Part shown: in pieces, positions 25,989 to 33,855 of the stretch
How positions within the stretch are numbered: position 1 is the stretch's first letter
How the letters are laid out: every line of letters starts with the position of its first letter
Source: an uncultured Bacteroidia bacterium
GTDB lineage: Bacteria > Bacteroidota > Bacteroidia > Bacteroidales > F082
Length of the DNA stretch: 64,000 bases
Assembly: GCA_902769875.1 (NCBI GenBank)
Contig: CACXQV010000001.1
Coordinates: forward strand, 62,001 to 126,000
Direction: 5' to 3'
Translations under genes and position numbers: made by a program
The notes under the pieces: model-generated
Seen by the model: only the letters and a program-made list of their open reading frames with translations
The model's database searches: none
What the model was told of the DNA's origin: nothing

Positions 25989-26352
25989 AGCTGTAGGTCA
26001 ACGACATTTTTGAATAAACCGCAGTTTCATCGGCTACGACAACCTGCACTTTGCATTCCGATTCGGTTTCCACAAGGTGCGAAAAAGCATACTCGACGGC
26101 TTTTCCATCGGCAGGAATCAGCACATTGATGTATTTGAGGTTCTTGGATCGTTTCAAAAACAGCGGTTTGCCTATTTTTTGCCCAAGAATCTCGCCAGCG
26201 GTCTTCAGCAGGCAAGCCCCCGGCGTGATGTGATTGCCCGGAAAATGCGCCCGATAGACGGGGTGGTCCGGGTTGCATTCCACAAGCACCGTGAAGCCTG
26301 TTTCGGTTTCCCCGATGGATTTTATGATGAAAAGGTTGTCCAAGAAGTTCAT
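25975..26352 (-). CDS. Hotdog-fold 3-hydroxyacyl-ACP dehydratase-like protein
   Basis: 125 aa. The motif HFPGNHITPGACLLKTAGE (about 36-54) matches the FabZ/FabA active-site block HFPGxPxxPG, with the catalytic His in AHFPG. It would dehydrate 3-hydroxyacyl-ACP in polyene elongation, one of at least two hotdog dehydratase candidates in the cluster. ATG at 26352 (MNFLDN) is chosen over an upstream TTG. It is 14 bp from the LolA-like gene and overlaps the glycosyltransferase start. Confidence 0.82.
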   Translation of the reverse strand: MNFLDNLFIIKSIGETETGFTVLVECNPDHPVYRAHFPGNHITPGACLLKTAGEILGQKIGKPLFLKRSKNLKYINVLIPADGKAVEYAFSHLVETESECKVQVVVADETAVYSKMSLTYSYEPL

Positions 26353-26366
26353 TGTCAATATCTTTA

Positions 26367-26993
26367 TTATTTGAAAATGGTTTCATCAACAGCCTCATTC
26401 AGCCTCATCTCCTCAAACCGAATCTCAGTCACATCGCCATTCGAGCCGATGAGTTCAACGCGGCTGATGACGTTGGTCGCCTTGCCGAAGCGAAACACCA
26501 ACTGGCTGAACATCCGCTTTATGTCGCGGCGCTTGGGGGTCATTTCGGCTTTCCAAAAGGCCTCTTCATCATACAACACGACATCGAAAACCGATGCGTC
26601 GAACAACTTCTTTCCCGTGGCACTGCCCATGATGATGTTGACGATGCCTTGATACATTCGGCTCGAGTTGCCTTCCAAAGGCTCTGCCTTGCCGTCGGCC
26701 ACCTTCACGATGCGCTCACCATCGACGACCAAGGCGAAAGTGTAGGGCGAGGTGTATTCCCAACGCATCTTGTCGGGCGCAACGAAACACATCACACCTT
26801 CCGAAACCGAAGGCTCGGCCAGCATGGAAGTGGTTTTTTCCTGCACGAACCGGCATTGCATCGTATGCATCGAAGCAGCTGCATCGGTCAGCAAAGCCAT
26901 CACTTCTTGGCTTTGGTTTTCAGAAAGTTGGGCCTGTGCCGAAACCATCAGGCCCAATGCAAAGAACACTATGGACAACAGCAGTTTTTTCAT
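26367..26993 (-). CDS. LolA-like outer-membrane lipoprotein carrier protein
   Basis: 208 aa periplasmic protein with signal peptide (KLLLSIVFFALGLMVSAQAQ). The LolA fold is suggested by MHTMQCRFVQEKTTSML, SEGVMCFVAPDKMRWEYTSP and FALVVDGERIVKV, matching the SGxxxFxxPxxxRWxY pattern of LolA relatives in aryl-polyene clusters. It likely ferries the lipidated polyene across the periplasm after MMPL export. It starts 1 bp from the stop of the SMR-like gene. Confidence 0.85.
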   Translation of the reverse strand: MKKLLLSIVFFALGLMVSAQAQLSENQSQEVMALLTDAAASMHTMQCRFVQEKTTSMLAEPSVSEGVMCFVAPDKMRWEYTSPYTFALVVDGERIVKVADGKAEPLEGNSSRMYQGIVNIIMGSATGKKLFDASVFDVVLYDEEAFWKAEMTPKRRDIKRMFSQLVFRFGKATNVISRVELIGSNGDVTEIRFEEMRLNEAVDETIFK

Positions 26994-26994
26994 C

Positions 26995-27348
26995 TCATTT
27001 CATGATTAGGAAACACCCCAACACCACAAGAACCAGGCCAATCCAGCGCGAGAACGGGATGCTCTCGCCAAAGACGAGCCATGCGGCTATCATTCCAAAG
27101 ACAAACGAGAGGCTGGTCAAGGGATAGGCTTGGCTGAACGGGAATTTCTTCAGGATATAGAGCCAAAGCACCGTCGCGAAACCGAAGCTGATGCCGCAGG
27201 CCAAGAGCCACCAATCGGTGAGCACGCTTTTGAAATAAGCCCAAGTCCACTCGAACTTGCCGAGTTGTTGCATCGCCAATTTGAGCATCACCTGCCCGCC
27301 CGAAAGGAAAAGCGTTTGCAACGCGACCAATCCGAAAATCTTCCACAT
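26995..27348 (-). CDS. Small DMT/EamA (SMR-like) membrane protein
   Basis: 117 aa, four predicted transmembrane helices: KIFGLVALQTLFLSGGQVML, WWLLACGISFGFATVLWLYI, AYPLTSLSFVFGMIAAWLVF and WIGLVLVVLGCFLI. The pattern, including FSQAYPLTSLSFVFG, resembles ArnE/ArnF and other small DMT flippase subunits. In this context it may help translocate the lipid-linked intermediate. It ends 3 bp from the fused ketosynthase gene stop. Confidence 0.82.
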   Translation of the reverse strand: MWKIFGLVALQTLFLSGGQVMLKLAMQQLGKFEWTWAYFKSVLTDWWLLACGISFGFATVLWLYILKKFPFSQAYPLTSLSFVFGMIAAWLVFGESIPFSRWIGLVLVVLGCFLIMK

Positions 27349-27351
27349 AAG

Positions 27352-29721
27352 TTATGCCTCCAATAAGGTTAATGAATAATTAATGCCGTCAGAATGATTG
27401 AAAAGTAATATGGTTTCAGGACGTTTCGCGCTGATTATTTGTGGATCGACAAACAACGAAGCCGGGATTTCACCAGCTTTCAGGCATTGCGCCGCCACGT
27501 AAAAGCCAAGTCCGGAAGCCGTGAAACTCTCGCCGAACAAGTGTTTGTATCGCAGCAAAGGCTTGTCGCCGAAAAGTGTCTTGCACTCTTCAAAATAGGC
27601 CGCATCGCTTTGACGATCGCCGCTGAGGCTTGTGAGGATGTAGTCGACGTCGGAAAGGGTTTTTCCAACGGTTTGGAGCATCTTTTCCATGACATCCTTC
27701 AAAGTGCCCATCGTTGGTTGATGAAGCATCCTGAAGCCCGTGAGCTTACACAAAGCCTGCTGTGGCCGGGCCTGTTGTTCCACGCAATGACCGGAAAGCA
27801 CTACGGAAACGGCAGCCTCGCCGCACATTTCGTCATCTTTGCCCATCACGCCGCCTTTTTTCAGGATGTGGTGGAAGGTTTCCGTCATCTCATCGTGGCC
27901 GCCCACCAAAGCGGAGCCAATCTTGCCGAGGCTGAATTGCATCCAAGCATCTTGCAAGGCACTGTCGAAAGACATGCCTTTGTGGGCGTATGTGGCATTA
28001 TAACCGTGGTTTTTCGTTTGGATGGCCACCAACGAGCTGATGGTGTTGTGGGTCGATTGCATGAAATAAGTGGGCTTCAGCAGCTGCTCACCCTCGCGCG
28101 ACAGGGCATCAAGGAAAAACTCGGTGTTTTCGATGCAGCCATAGCCCGTTCCCGTGACGATGGCATTGACACTTTCCAAACCCGATGCTTTCAAAGCCTC
28201 TTTCGAAGTGGCTATGGCACGTTTCAATATCCGGCCCATGCGTCGCGCTTCGATGGGCGAAATGTATTCCTTGAAGTTCGGGTCGAGCGAGCGGGCAAAT
28301 GGAACATCATACTTTATGGGTTCATGCATCCAGTCTTCGCTCAGCGGCTGTTGGAGAGAAATCTGCTTGGCGGAAAGGACAAAGACGCCGTTATTCCGAG
28401 GAGATTGCGGGGCCTTGCCCACAATGACACCCTTATGAAAAACGTCATCAAAAAACGTCATTGCGGGCTTGACCCGCAATCTCCCATACGTTTGGGAATC
28501 ATTCTCGTCTCGTGTCTCGCTGTCCCCCGGTCCCGAAGCCCTCGAAAACAGCAACGTCGAGTCGTTTCCGCCAAAGCCGAAAGCGTTGCACAACACATGG
28601 TTCAGCTCTTTCCTTGCAGGTTGCGAAACGGGCTTCACCCCATTTTCCATAGGGTGGGCCCAATTCAGGTTTACCGGCAGGAAACCGTTTTGCAAGGCCA
28701 AAATGCAAAACACCGCCTCGATTGAACCCGAGGCGCTCGTGGTGTGCCCCGTGAAGGGCTTGGTGGACGAAACAGGCGGCAACGTTTCGCCGAAAAGCCT
28801 TATCATGGCTTGGCTTTCGCTGTCGTCGTTGTTGGGCGTTCCCGTGCCGTGCGCGTTGATGTAGCTTATATCGGAAGGTTGCAAGCCTGCAAGTTGCAAG
28901 GCCTCTTTCATGGCACGATAGGCGCCTTCGCCTTCGGGCGACGAGGCCGTCTGATGAAAGGCATCGCAGGCATTGCCATAGCCCGAAAGCAGGGCTTGTG
29001 GCTTCACGCCACGTTTTTTGGCGCTCTCTTCCGATTCCAACACAAGATAGGCCGCGCCTTCGCCCAAATTCAGCCCGTTGCGCGTGGCGTCGAAAGGACG
29101 GCAAGGCTCGGTGTCGAGAATCATCAACGAATTGAAGCCGTTAAGGTGGAACTTGGTGATGCACTCGCTGCCGCCCACCACAACAATGTCGGCTTGGCCG
29201 CAACGAATCATATTGGCACCCAAGATGATGGCATTGGCCGCCGACGAACAGGCTGTCGAAAGCGTAGTCGCAAAGGCAAACTTCCCGAAATGCTTGGCCG
29301 TCATCTCAGTGCAATTGCCGCAGTCGTGGACGGCGATGTATTCCTTGTGGGCCTCACTGCCGATATAGTCGAGATAGAACTGTTCGCTCTTGTCCATACC
29401 GCCAACCGTGGTGCCCGAAACGAAACCTACCTTATGTAGCATTCCGGGCTTCAGCCAGGCTTCTTCCAAAGCCTCGCCCAAGGCTAACATGCCCATCAAG
29501 GCTGTGCGCGTGGTGACGGCATCTTCGGCAATGCCCAAACGCTCGCGCATCTCGGCATCGGTCAGCTTCACCTCGCCGACGGGAAACTCTTTGTGTTCCG
29601 TCTTGAGGTAGCGCAGTTCACCCACGCCCGACTTGCCGTTGAGCAAAGCCTCCAAGGTTTCCGCCTTGTTCAGGCCAATGGCCGAAACCACTCCCGCTCC
29701 TGTGACCAGAATCGGCTTCAT
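27352..29721 (-). CDS. Ketosynthase-chain-length-factor-like fusion protein
   Basis: 789 aa condensing enzyme. Residues 1-395 are a complete FabF-type KS: Cys158 in STACSSAANAI, His291 in HGTGTPNNDD, His326 in KPFTGHTTSASG, and FGFGGNDSTLLFSRA at the usual C-terminus. Residues about 445-789 are a second KS fold lacking the active-site cysteine (FMQSTHNTISSLVAIQTKN at that place), like a chain-length factor. In characterised aryl-polyene systems the KS and CLF (ApeO, ApeC) are separate partners. The linker 396-442 (SGPGDSETRDEND, YGRLRVKPAMT) is repeat DNA translated in frame, suggesting two genes merged when a repeat removed the stop. It would elongate the polyene with malonyl-ACP. Confidence 0.88.
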   Translation of the reverse strand: MKPILVTGAGVVSAIGLNKAETLEALLNGKSGVGELRYLKTEHKEFPVGEVKLTDAEMRERLGIAEDAVTTRTALMGMLALGEALEEAWLKPGMLHKVGFVSGTTVGGMDKSEQFYLDYIGSEAHKEYIAVHDCGNCTEMTAKHFGKFAFATTLSTACSSAANAIILGANMIRCGQADIVVVGGSECITKFHLNGFNSLMILDTEPCRPFDATRNGLNLGEGAAYLVLESEESAKKRGVKPQALLSGYGNACDAFHQTASSPEGEGAYRAMKEALQLAGLQPSDISYINAHGTGTPNNDDSESQAMIRLFGETLPPVSSTKPFTGHTTSASGSIEAVFCILALQNGFLPVNLNWAHPMENGVKPVSQPARKELNHVLCNAFGFGGNDSTLLFSRASGPGDSETRDENDSQTYGRLRVKPAMTFFDDVFHKGVIVGKAPQSPRNNGVFVLSAKQISLQQPLSEDWMHEPIKYDVPFARSLDPNFKEYISPIEARRMGRILKRAIATSKEALKASGLESVNAIVTGTGYGCIENTEFFLDALSREGEQLLKPTYFMQSTHNTISSLVAIQTKNHGYNATYAHKGMSFDSALQDAWMQFSLGKIGSALVGGHDEMTETFHHILKKGGVMGKDDEMCGEAAVSVVLSGHCVEQQARPQQALCKLTGFRMLHQPTMGTLKDVMEKMLQTVGKTLSDVDYILTSLSGDRQSDAAYFEECKTLFGDKPLLRYKHLFGESFTASGLGFYVAAQCLKAGEIPASLFVDPQIISAKRPETILLFNHSDGINYSLTLLEA
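28461..28530. repeat. Palindromic element and G-rich repeat in frame between KS and CLF domains
   Basis: TTGCGGGCTTGACCCGCAA (28461-28479; arms TTGCGGG and CCCGCAA) is followed by TCCCATACGTTTGGGA (28482-28497), another hairpin, and by a run of degenerate GAGAC/GGGAC units. The opposite strand would read RHCGLDPQSP, a peptide familiar as a false translation of a widespread dispersed palindrome. It sits exactly at the junction of the two enzyme domains. Confidence 0.75.
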
Positions 29722-29724
29722 CGC

Positions 29725-29982
29725 TTATTTCGTGCGGTTCTTTTGGATGTAATCGGCCATCACCGCCACCGACTTGAAGATTTCCTTGCCTTGCGACGGG
29801 TCTTTCAGCTTGATGCCGTAGTTCTTCTCCATCAAAACGATGAGTTCGAGTGCATCGATGGAATCGAGGCCAAGACCTTCGCCAAACAACGAAGCGTTTT
29901 CGTCGATGTCTTCAGGTTTCATGTCTTCAAGGTTCAATGCCTCGATGATTTGTTGTTTCAGGGTGTAGATTAATTGATCCAT
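29725..29982 (-). CDS. Acyl carrier protein
   Basis: 85 aa. Carries the growing chain on a 4'-phosphopantetheine arm at Ser41 in GLGLDSIDALELIVLMEKNY. Acidic four-helix ACP profile. It is 3 bp from the KS-CLF gene start and is one of two ACPs in the cluster, as in other aryl-polyene operons. Confidence 0.93.
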   Translation of the reverse strand: MDQLIYTLKQQIIEALNLEDMKPEDIDENASLFGEGLGLDSIDALELIVLMEKNYGIKLKDPSQGKEIFKSVAVMADYIQKNRTK

Positions 29983-29983
29983 T

Positions 29984-30063
29984 TTAATTTGTTTAATTGT
30001 TGGTTGTTTAATTGTTTAATTGTTGACGGGGGACAAAGGACGGAGGACGGGGGACGGGTGACT
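29984..30063. repeat. Bipartite repeat spacer (AACAATT units plus GTCCCCC units)
   Basis: Next to the ACP start lie AACAATTAA-type units (29984-30030). Farther upstream on the coding strand lie GTCCCCC/GTCCTCC-type units (30030-30063). The KS-like gene stops inside it, so its last residues (SPVPRPPSFVPRQQLNN) are repeat-encoded. The same two-part order recurs at 33765-33855. Confidence 0.8.
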
Positions 30064-30604
30064 GATCGACTAAAAAGATTCGGGCTTCGAAGTGGTTTTC
30101 GTCGGTGCAGTCGAGCCAGCCGCCCAAGATGCTTTGTGTCATCGGGTCTTGGAAGGCATTCCCCAATTGTCGAGCGATGATTTGCTCATCATATTCTCCT
30201 AAAACGATGAATGAGGTTTCGCCGAAATACTTGTTTCGGATCGCGATTTCGCCCGTCACGATGTTGGGCAACGTATAGACAAATGCCGCCGGACTGGGGA
30301 AAAAGTTCTCCGGGTCTTGTATGGTGGCTTGATAGGCAGTGTCGGCCTGCAACGAAGCCGATTTGTTGAACAAGACTATCGCACGGTCCTCACGAGGCTC
30401 AAAACGGGTGGCACCTTCGGCCTGCAAAAGCAATTCCGATGCCACAAAGCCCAATTTGCTCAAAGTGTCCATCTTGAAGAATTTCGGATAGTCGCCGATG
30501 TGTGTACGATAAAGCTCGGTCAGCAAGGCAGCACCTTTCTCATTGTGCTCCAATGGCTTATCATTGACCATCACCGTTTCCGGATTGATGTAAACCTTCA
30601 GCAT
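30008..30604 (-). CDS. Partial ketosynthase-fold protein (3-oxoacyl-ACP synthase-like)
   Basis: 198 aa. The middle (FFPSPAAFVYTLPNIVTGEI, AIRNKYFGETSFIVLGEYDE) matches the thiolase-fold segment around the active site of beta-ketoacyl synthases, but the nucleophilic cysteine is absent (LPNIV) and the C-terminal half of the fold is missing. Short proteins of this kind are found in flexirubin/aryl-polyene clusters and may act as a subunit of a condensing complex. The start overlaps the next ketosynthase gene by 7 bp. A catalytic role alone is unlikely. Confidence 0.65.
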   Translation of the reverse strand: MLKVYINPETVMVNDKPLEHNEKGAALLTELYRTHIGDYPKFFKMDTLSKLGFVASELLLQAEGATRFEPREDRAIVLFNKSASLQADTAYQATIQDPENFFPSPAAFVYTLPNIVTGEIAIRNKYFGETSFIVLGEYDEQIIARQLGNAFQDPMTQSILGGWLDCTDENHFEARIFLVDQSPVPRPPSFVPRQQLNN

Positions 30605-31743
30605 GGCGCACCTCCTTTCTTGAAACGCAAGGCCGCGTTGCAGCCTCCAAAACCCGACAGCAATTTGATGAACGACCGTTTCGTGGTGGCTTGGTTCTTG
30701 TTGGAAAGCACCAAAGGACGGGTCACGCCGAGGGTGTCGAAACCTTTGGTGGCCAATATGTTGCCGTCGTCGATGGCCGCCATCGAGAGGATGGTTTCGA
30801 GCACGCCAGCTGCGCCCATCGTGTGGCCGTAGTAGCCTTTCAGTCCATTGACCGTTACCTTCGACAGCCCAGCCCTTTCGATGGCGATTGACTCCATTTC
30901 GTCATTATATAATGTGGCGGTGCCATGCGCGTTGACGAAGGCGATTCCGTCAGGGTCAGTATCCCCAAGAGCCGCTTTCAGGGCCCTGTAGCTGCCTTCG
31001 CCAGTGCGCGAGGGCCCGCTGATGTGGTTGGCGTCGTTGCGAATTGCGCCCTGGCAAGCCACCCAGTCAGCATCGCTGACGGCATCTCTCCGTGTGTAAA
31101 CAATCGTTGCGGCGGCATCGCCGAGGTTGAGGCCTGTCCTGTGGGCATCGAAAGGCTTGCAAGGTTCATCCGACAAGGCCTTGAACGACTGGAAACCGCT
31201 GACGATAAACGCCGACTGCACATCGGCACCCACCGTAACGACATGGTCGAAATTGCCAGCCTGCAATTCACGCATAGCCTCTATTTGTGCGCAAACGCCT
31301 GAAATGCAAGCGTTTGGAACCACTATTGGCGCATTGGGGTTATGGAAAAAACCGGTCATCTGCCTTGCCGCCGCGCCCAACAGCACCCTTTCATGCGGGA
31401 AACCCGTTTCGCGCTTGTCCAAAAGGGAAACATTGCCTTTGGTGGTGGAAAGGATGAACAGCACCTTGTGCGAAGCCGGGTCGATGGCCGCGTCAGACAA
31501 AGCCTTCGATGCCGAGAGGATGATCATTTTCTCGAAGAAGGTGTATTTCGCGTTGTCGGCCAACGGTGCAAAGGCCTGTCCAACCTCGTCGCGGTTCATC
31601 AGCGAAGCCACGAAAGGCTCTGGCAAACCCCACAAACCCTCATAACGAGCCAAAGCCGATCGACCGTTTTTCACCGCTTCATAATTCTCGGCAGTGGTCA
31701 TGCCCAAAGGCGAAATGATATTGTCCGACACTTTGACAATCAT
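30598..31743 (-). CDS. Beta-ketoacyl-ACP synthase
   Basis: 381 aa KS with a full triad: Cys146 in VPNACISGVCA, His273 in NAHGTATLYND and His307 in KGYYGHTMGAAGV. Unlike housekeeping FabF it has a shortened N-terminus (MIVKVSDNIISPLG). It likely primes or elongates the aryl polyene. ATG at 31743 overlaps the thioesterase gene stop by 4 bp; nine codons upstream in frame begin at a TTG and are discounted. Confidence 0.88.
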   Translation of the reverse strand: MIVKVSDNIISPLGMTTAENYEAVKNGRSALARYEGLWGLPEPFVASLMNRDEVGQAFAPLADNAKYTFFEKMIILSASKALSDAAIDPASHKVLFILSTTKGNVSLLDKRETGFPHERVLLGAAARQMTGFFHNPNAPIVVPNACISGVCAQIEAMRELQAGNFDHVVTVGADVQSAFIVSGFQSFKALSDEPCKPFDAHRTGLNLGDAAATIVYTRRDAVSDADWVACQGAIRNDANHISGPSRTGEGSYRALKAALGDTDPDGIAFVNAHGTATLYNDEMESIAIERAGLSKVTVNGLKGYYGHTMGAAGVLETILSMAAIDDGNILATKGFDTLGVTRPLVLSNKNQATTKRSFIKLLSGFGGCNAALRFKKGGAPC

Positions 31744-32174
31744 ACGTTTACCTCCCATTTTTGTTTCCATTCCGCATAAAAATCGGGATTGGTCAGCACC
31801 AACTGGTGCGTGTTTCTGTCCATAAAGACCTGAACCGAATGGCCCAAAGCATAAACCTCCTTTGTTGCCGCATCACGGATTTCGTAGTCGAAAATGATTT
31901 TGGCAGCCTCACAAGGAAGGTAAACGACGCAAATCTCCGGTTGCATACCATAAATCATCGGGCGTTTGTATTTGAAGCTCAGCTCAACGATGGGCTCGAA
32001 AAAGCCCTTGTCGTACATCATCAGGTAGCCCAAATCGTATTTTTCGCCAAAGGCCTCACGTGCGTCCTCGAAATACTTGGCGTAGTTGCCATGCCAAACC
32101 ACCCCCATCGAGTCAACCTCGCTGAAGCGAATCTCGAAAGGAATGGTCACCGATAATATGTTTTCCTTTTCCAT
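31740..32174 (-). CDS. Hotdog acyl-CoA/ACP thioesterase (4HBT/YbgC-like)
   Basis: 144 aa. The active-site block EVDSMGVVWHGNYAKYFEDA (about 19-38), with Asp21 and His28, is the 4-hydroxybenzoyl-CoA thioesterase signature; ELSFKYKRPMIYG follows. In aryl-polyene clusters a thioesterase of this type releases or edits chains (ApeK role). ATG at 32174; the long frame upstream of it is antiparallel coding noise inside the next gene. Confidence 0.88.
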   Translation of the reverse strand: MEKENILSVTIPFEIRFSEVDSMGVVWHGNYAKYFEDAREAFGEKYDLGYLMMYDKGFFEPIVELSFKYKRPMIYGMQPEICVVYLPCEAAKIIFDYEIRDAATKEVYALGHSVQVFMDRNTHQLVLTNPDFYAEWKQKWEVNV

Positions 32175-32179
32175 GATGT

Positions 32180-32617
32180 TCAGTCTTGCATATCTATATC
32201 CATCAATGCGATTTTCATGTTGCCTTGGGCTATCGTTTCGTCGCCACACCTGACAAACGCCTTCACCATAGTGATTTGGAACAACTCTTCCAATACCTCT
32301 ATCGTCGTGATTATCAGTTCTCCCACCTTTGGCGTGCGGAAAACCTCGTAGTTGCTGACCGCCCCGATGACACCGATTTTCACCGACTTGTTTTGGGTCA
32401 GGTTGATGTAGCCCATTCGCGCCGCACAAGTTTGGGCGATGTTTTCCATCAAGCCCTCGGCTGAAAGATGCCCGTCGGCGCAAAAGACATTGTCGGGACG
32501 AACCTCCAACTGCGTCACCGTAACCGTCATATCGAACGAAAGCAGCTTGTCAATCATCACAAACGGCGGTCGCTGCGGGATCAGTTCCCTCATGGTTATG
32601 TCCTCAAAGACCTTCAT
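32180..32617 (-). CDS. Hotdog dehydratase-like protein (ApeP/FabZ type)
   Basis: 145 aa. IPQRPPFVMIDKLLSFD (about 13-29) is the conserved N-terminal block of beta-hydroxyacyl-ACP dehydratases (PHRPPFLLVDRV), and FCADGHLSAEGLMENIAQTC carries the region equivalent to the active-site helix, although the HFP(G) His is replaced by the local GHLSAEG. Probably the second dehydratase of the polyene pathway. ATG at 32617 overlaps the acyltransferase stop by 4 bp and is preferred to a TTG upstream. Confidence 0.8.
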   Translation of the reverse strand: MKVFEDITMRELIPQRPPFVMIDKLLSFDMTVTVTQLEVRPDNVFCADGHLSAEGLMENIAQTCAARMGYINLTQNKSVKIGVIGAVSNYEVFRTPKVGELIITTIEVLEELFQITMVKAFVRCGDETIAQGNMKIALMDIDMQD

Positions 32618-33507
32618 TCCTTCCAAAAGTCAAAATAGTTGAACCATTGTGTCGGATAATGCCTCACGATGTCTTCGAGCTCGGTGGCGAAACATTGGGC
32701 GAGTCGGGCCATTTGTTCGCGCCTGCCTCCTTGGCCGTCGCAACCGATTTCCCTGATGTAGCCCTTGTATTTCCTCATGCCTTCTTTCATCACGAACACC
32801 GCCAGCACCGAAACCTCTTTCTGCACCGCCATAGCAAAAGCCCCCAAGGGGAAACGTGCCTTTGCTCCAAAAAACTGACATTCAACCGATTTCTGCGAGC
32901 CAAAAACGCGGTCGGCGGGCATACTGACTATTTCACCGGCATCCAAGGCGGCGTTCAAGGCAAACAAGTGAGACAAGTCTTCCTTGACGGGAATCATACG
33001 GATGTTGTTTTTCCCCAACACGCGCTTGCGGTTTTCCATCACCGTGGCCGTTTCGCCGCCAAACACCAAAGCGGACATTTTCTTTATCTTGGGGCTCAAC
33101 GAATAGCCGGCCATTTCGTAACAGCCCACATGGCTGCTCAGCATGAGGAAGCCTTCGGGAAGGTTTTCCAAACGCTCCATCAGCCCCAAATCAGCGCATT
33201 CGAATTGGTATTTCTTGCCCGCATACGCCCCGAAACGGTCCAAGACGACTTGCCCGAAGCGGTAATGGTTGAGATACACATTGCAAAACGACTTCAACGG
33301 GCCATAGCCCATCCTTCCGTGGAAAAACCTGTAGATGGCTTGATAGCCTTTCTTGTTGAAAACCATATAGAAAGGCACCACCAAAGCCATCACACCGTAG
33401 AGCAGCCACAAGGGCAACACGCGAAACATCGCGATGAGCGAGCGTTGCATCCAAGGCTGCCCGTCGGTTTTTCCCGACCATTCGTTATGTTGCAGGGTGT
33501 CGGCCAT
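32614..33507 (-). CDS. LpxL/HtrB-like lysophospholipid acyltransferase
   Basis: 297 aa, N-terminal membrane anchor (LPLWLLYGVMALVVPFYMVF). Catalytic HX4E in SSHVGCYEMAGYSL (His126, Glu131). Family blocks GYGPLKSFCNVYLNHYRFGQ and MPADRVFGSQKSVECQFFG follow. Such enzymes in aryl-polyene clusters transfer the polyene acid onto a lipid carrier at the inner membrane. It lies between the second ACP and the dehydratase gene, tightly spaced on both sides. Confidence 0.87.
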   Translation of the reverse strand: MADTLQHNEWSGKTDGQPWMQRSLIAMFRVLPLWLLYGVMALVVPFYMVFNKKGYQAIYRFFHGRMGYGPLKSFCNVYLNHYRFGQVVLDRFGAYAGKKYQFECADLGLMERLENLPEGFLMLSSHVGCYEMAGYSLSPKIKKMSALVFGGETATVMENRKRVLGKNNIRMIPVKEDLSHLFALNAALDAGEIVSMPADRVFGSQKSVECQFFGAKARFPLGAFAMAVQKEVSVLAVFVMKEGMRKYKGYIREIGCDGQGGRREQMARLAQCFATELEDIVRHYPTQWFNYFDFWKE

Positions 33508-33513
33508 GCTTGC

Positions 33514-33756
33514 TTAGGCTATCTTCTTTTCGATGTAGTCACAAAAGTCGTTGAAGGTCTTCACCTTGGCCATTTCTTCCGTCTTAATCTTGAAGCCGAA
33601 CTTCTTCTCGACGATGACCACGATGTCAACGAAATCGAGGCTGTCGATGCCGATGTCTTCCTTCAGTCGGGCTTCGGGTTTGATTTTCTCTTCGTCAATC
33701 TCAAGGTCGTCGATAAGGAATTCCCTGACTTTTTCTTCTATTTCCTGTCTGTTCAT
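33514..33756 (-). CDS. Acyl carrier protein
   Basis: 80 aa ACP; phosphopantetheine site Ser39 in EDIGIDSLDFVDIVVIVEKK. More charged and Lys-rich at the C-terminus than the other ACP, suggesting the two serve different partners (for example starter loading versus chain growth). It is 6 bp upstream of the acyltransferase gene; before it lies a repeat spacer. Confidence 0.93.
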   Translation of the reverse strand: MNRQEIEEKVREFLIDDLEIDEEKIKPEARLKEDIGIDSLDFVDIVVIVEKKFGFKIKTEEMAKVKTFNDFCDYIEKKIA

Positions 33757-33764
33757 TTATGTTG

Positions 33765-33855
33765 AATCGTTGATTGTTGAATTGTTGTTTTTTTGACGCG
33801 GGACTGCGGGACTGCGGGACACGGGACTGCGGGACACGGGACTACGGGACCGTGG
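33765..33855. repeat. Bipartite repeat spacer (AACAATT units plus GTCCCGC units)
   Basis: On the plus strand GATTGTTGAATTGTTG (33772-33787) is followed after a T-run by seven or more units of GGGACTGC / GGGACAC (33798-33855). The methyltransferase gene stops inside the G/C part (last residues SSPTVP). The order is as in 29984-30063: GTCCC units next to the upstream stop, AACAAT units next to the downstream start. Confidence 0.85.

Noticed and set aside
27439..28725. Plus-strand frame of 428 codons opposite the fused ketosynthase
   Set aside because: Shadow frame; its KKRHCGLDPQSP segment is the familiar false translation of the palindromic repeat.
33798..33855. GGGAC repeat run considered an assembly error
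   Set aside because: Similar units recur at several independent junctions with consistent order relative to genes, so an isolated sequencing fault is unlikely, although exact copy number may be unreliable.
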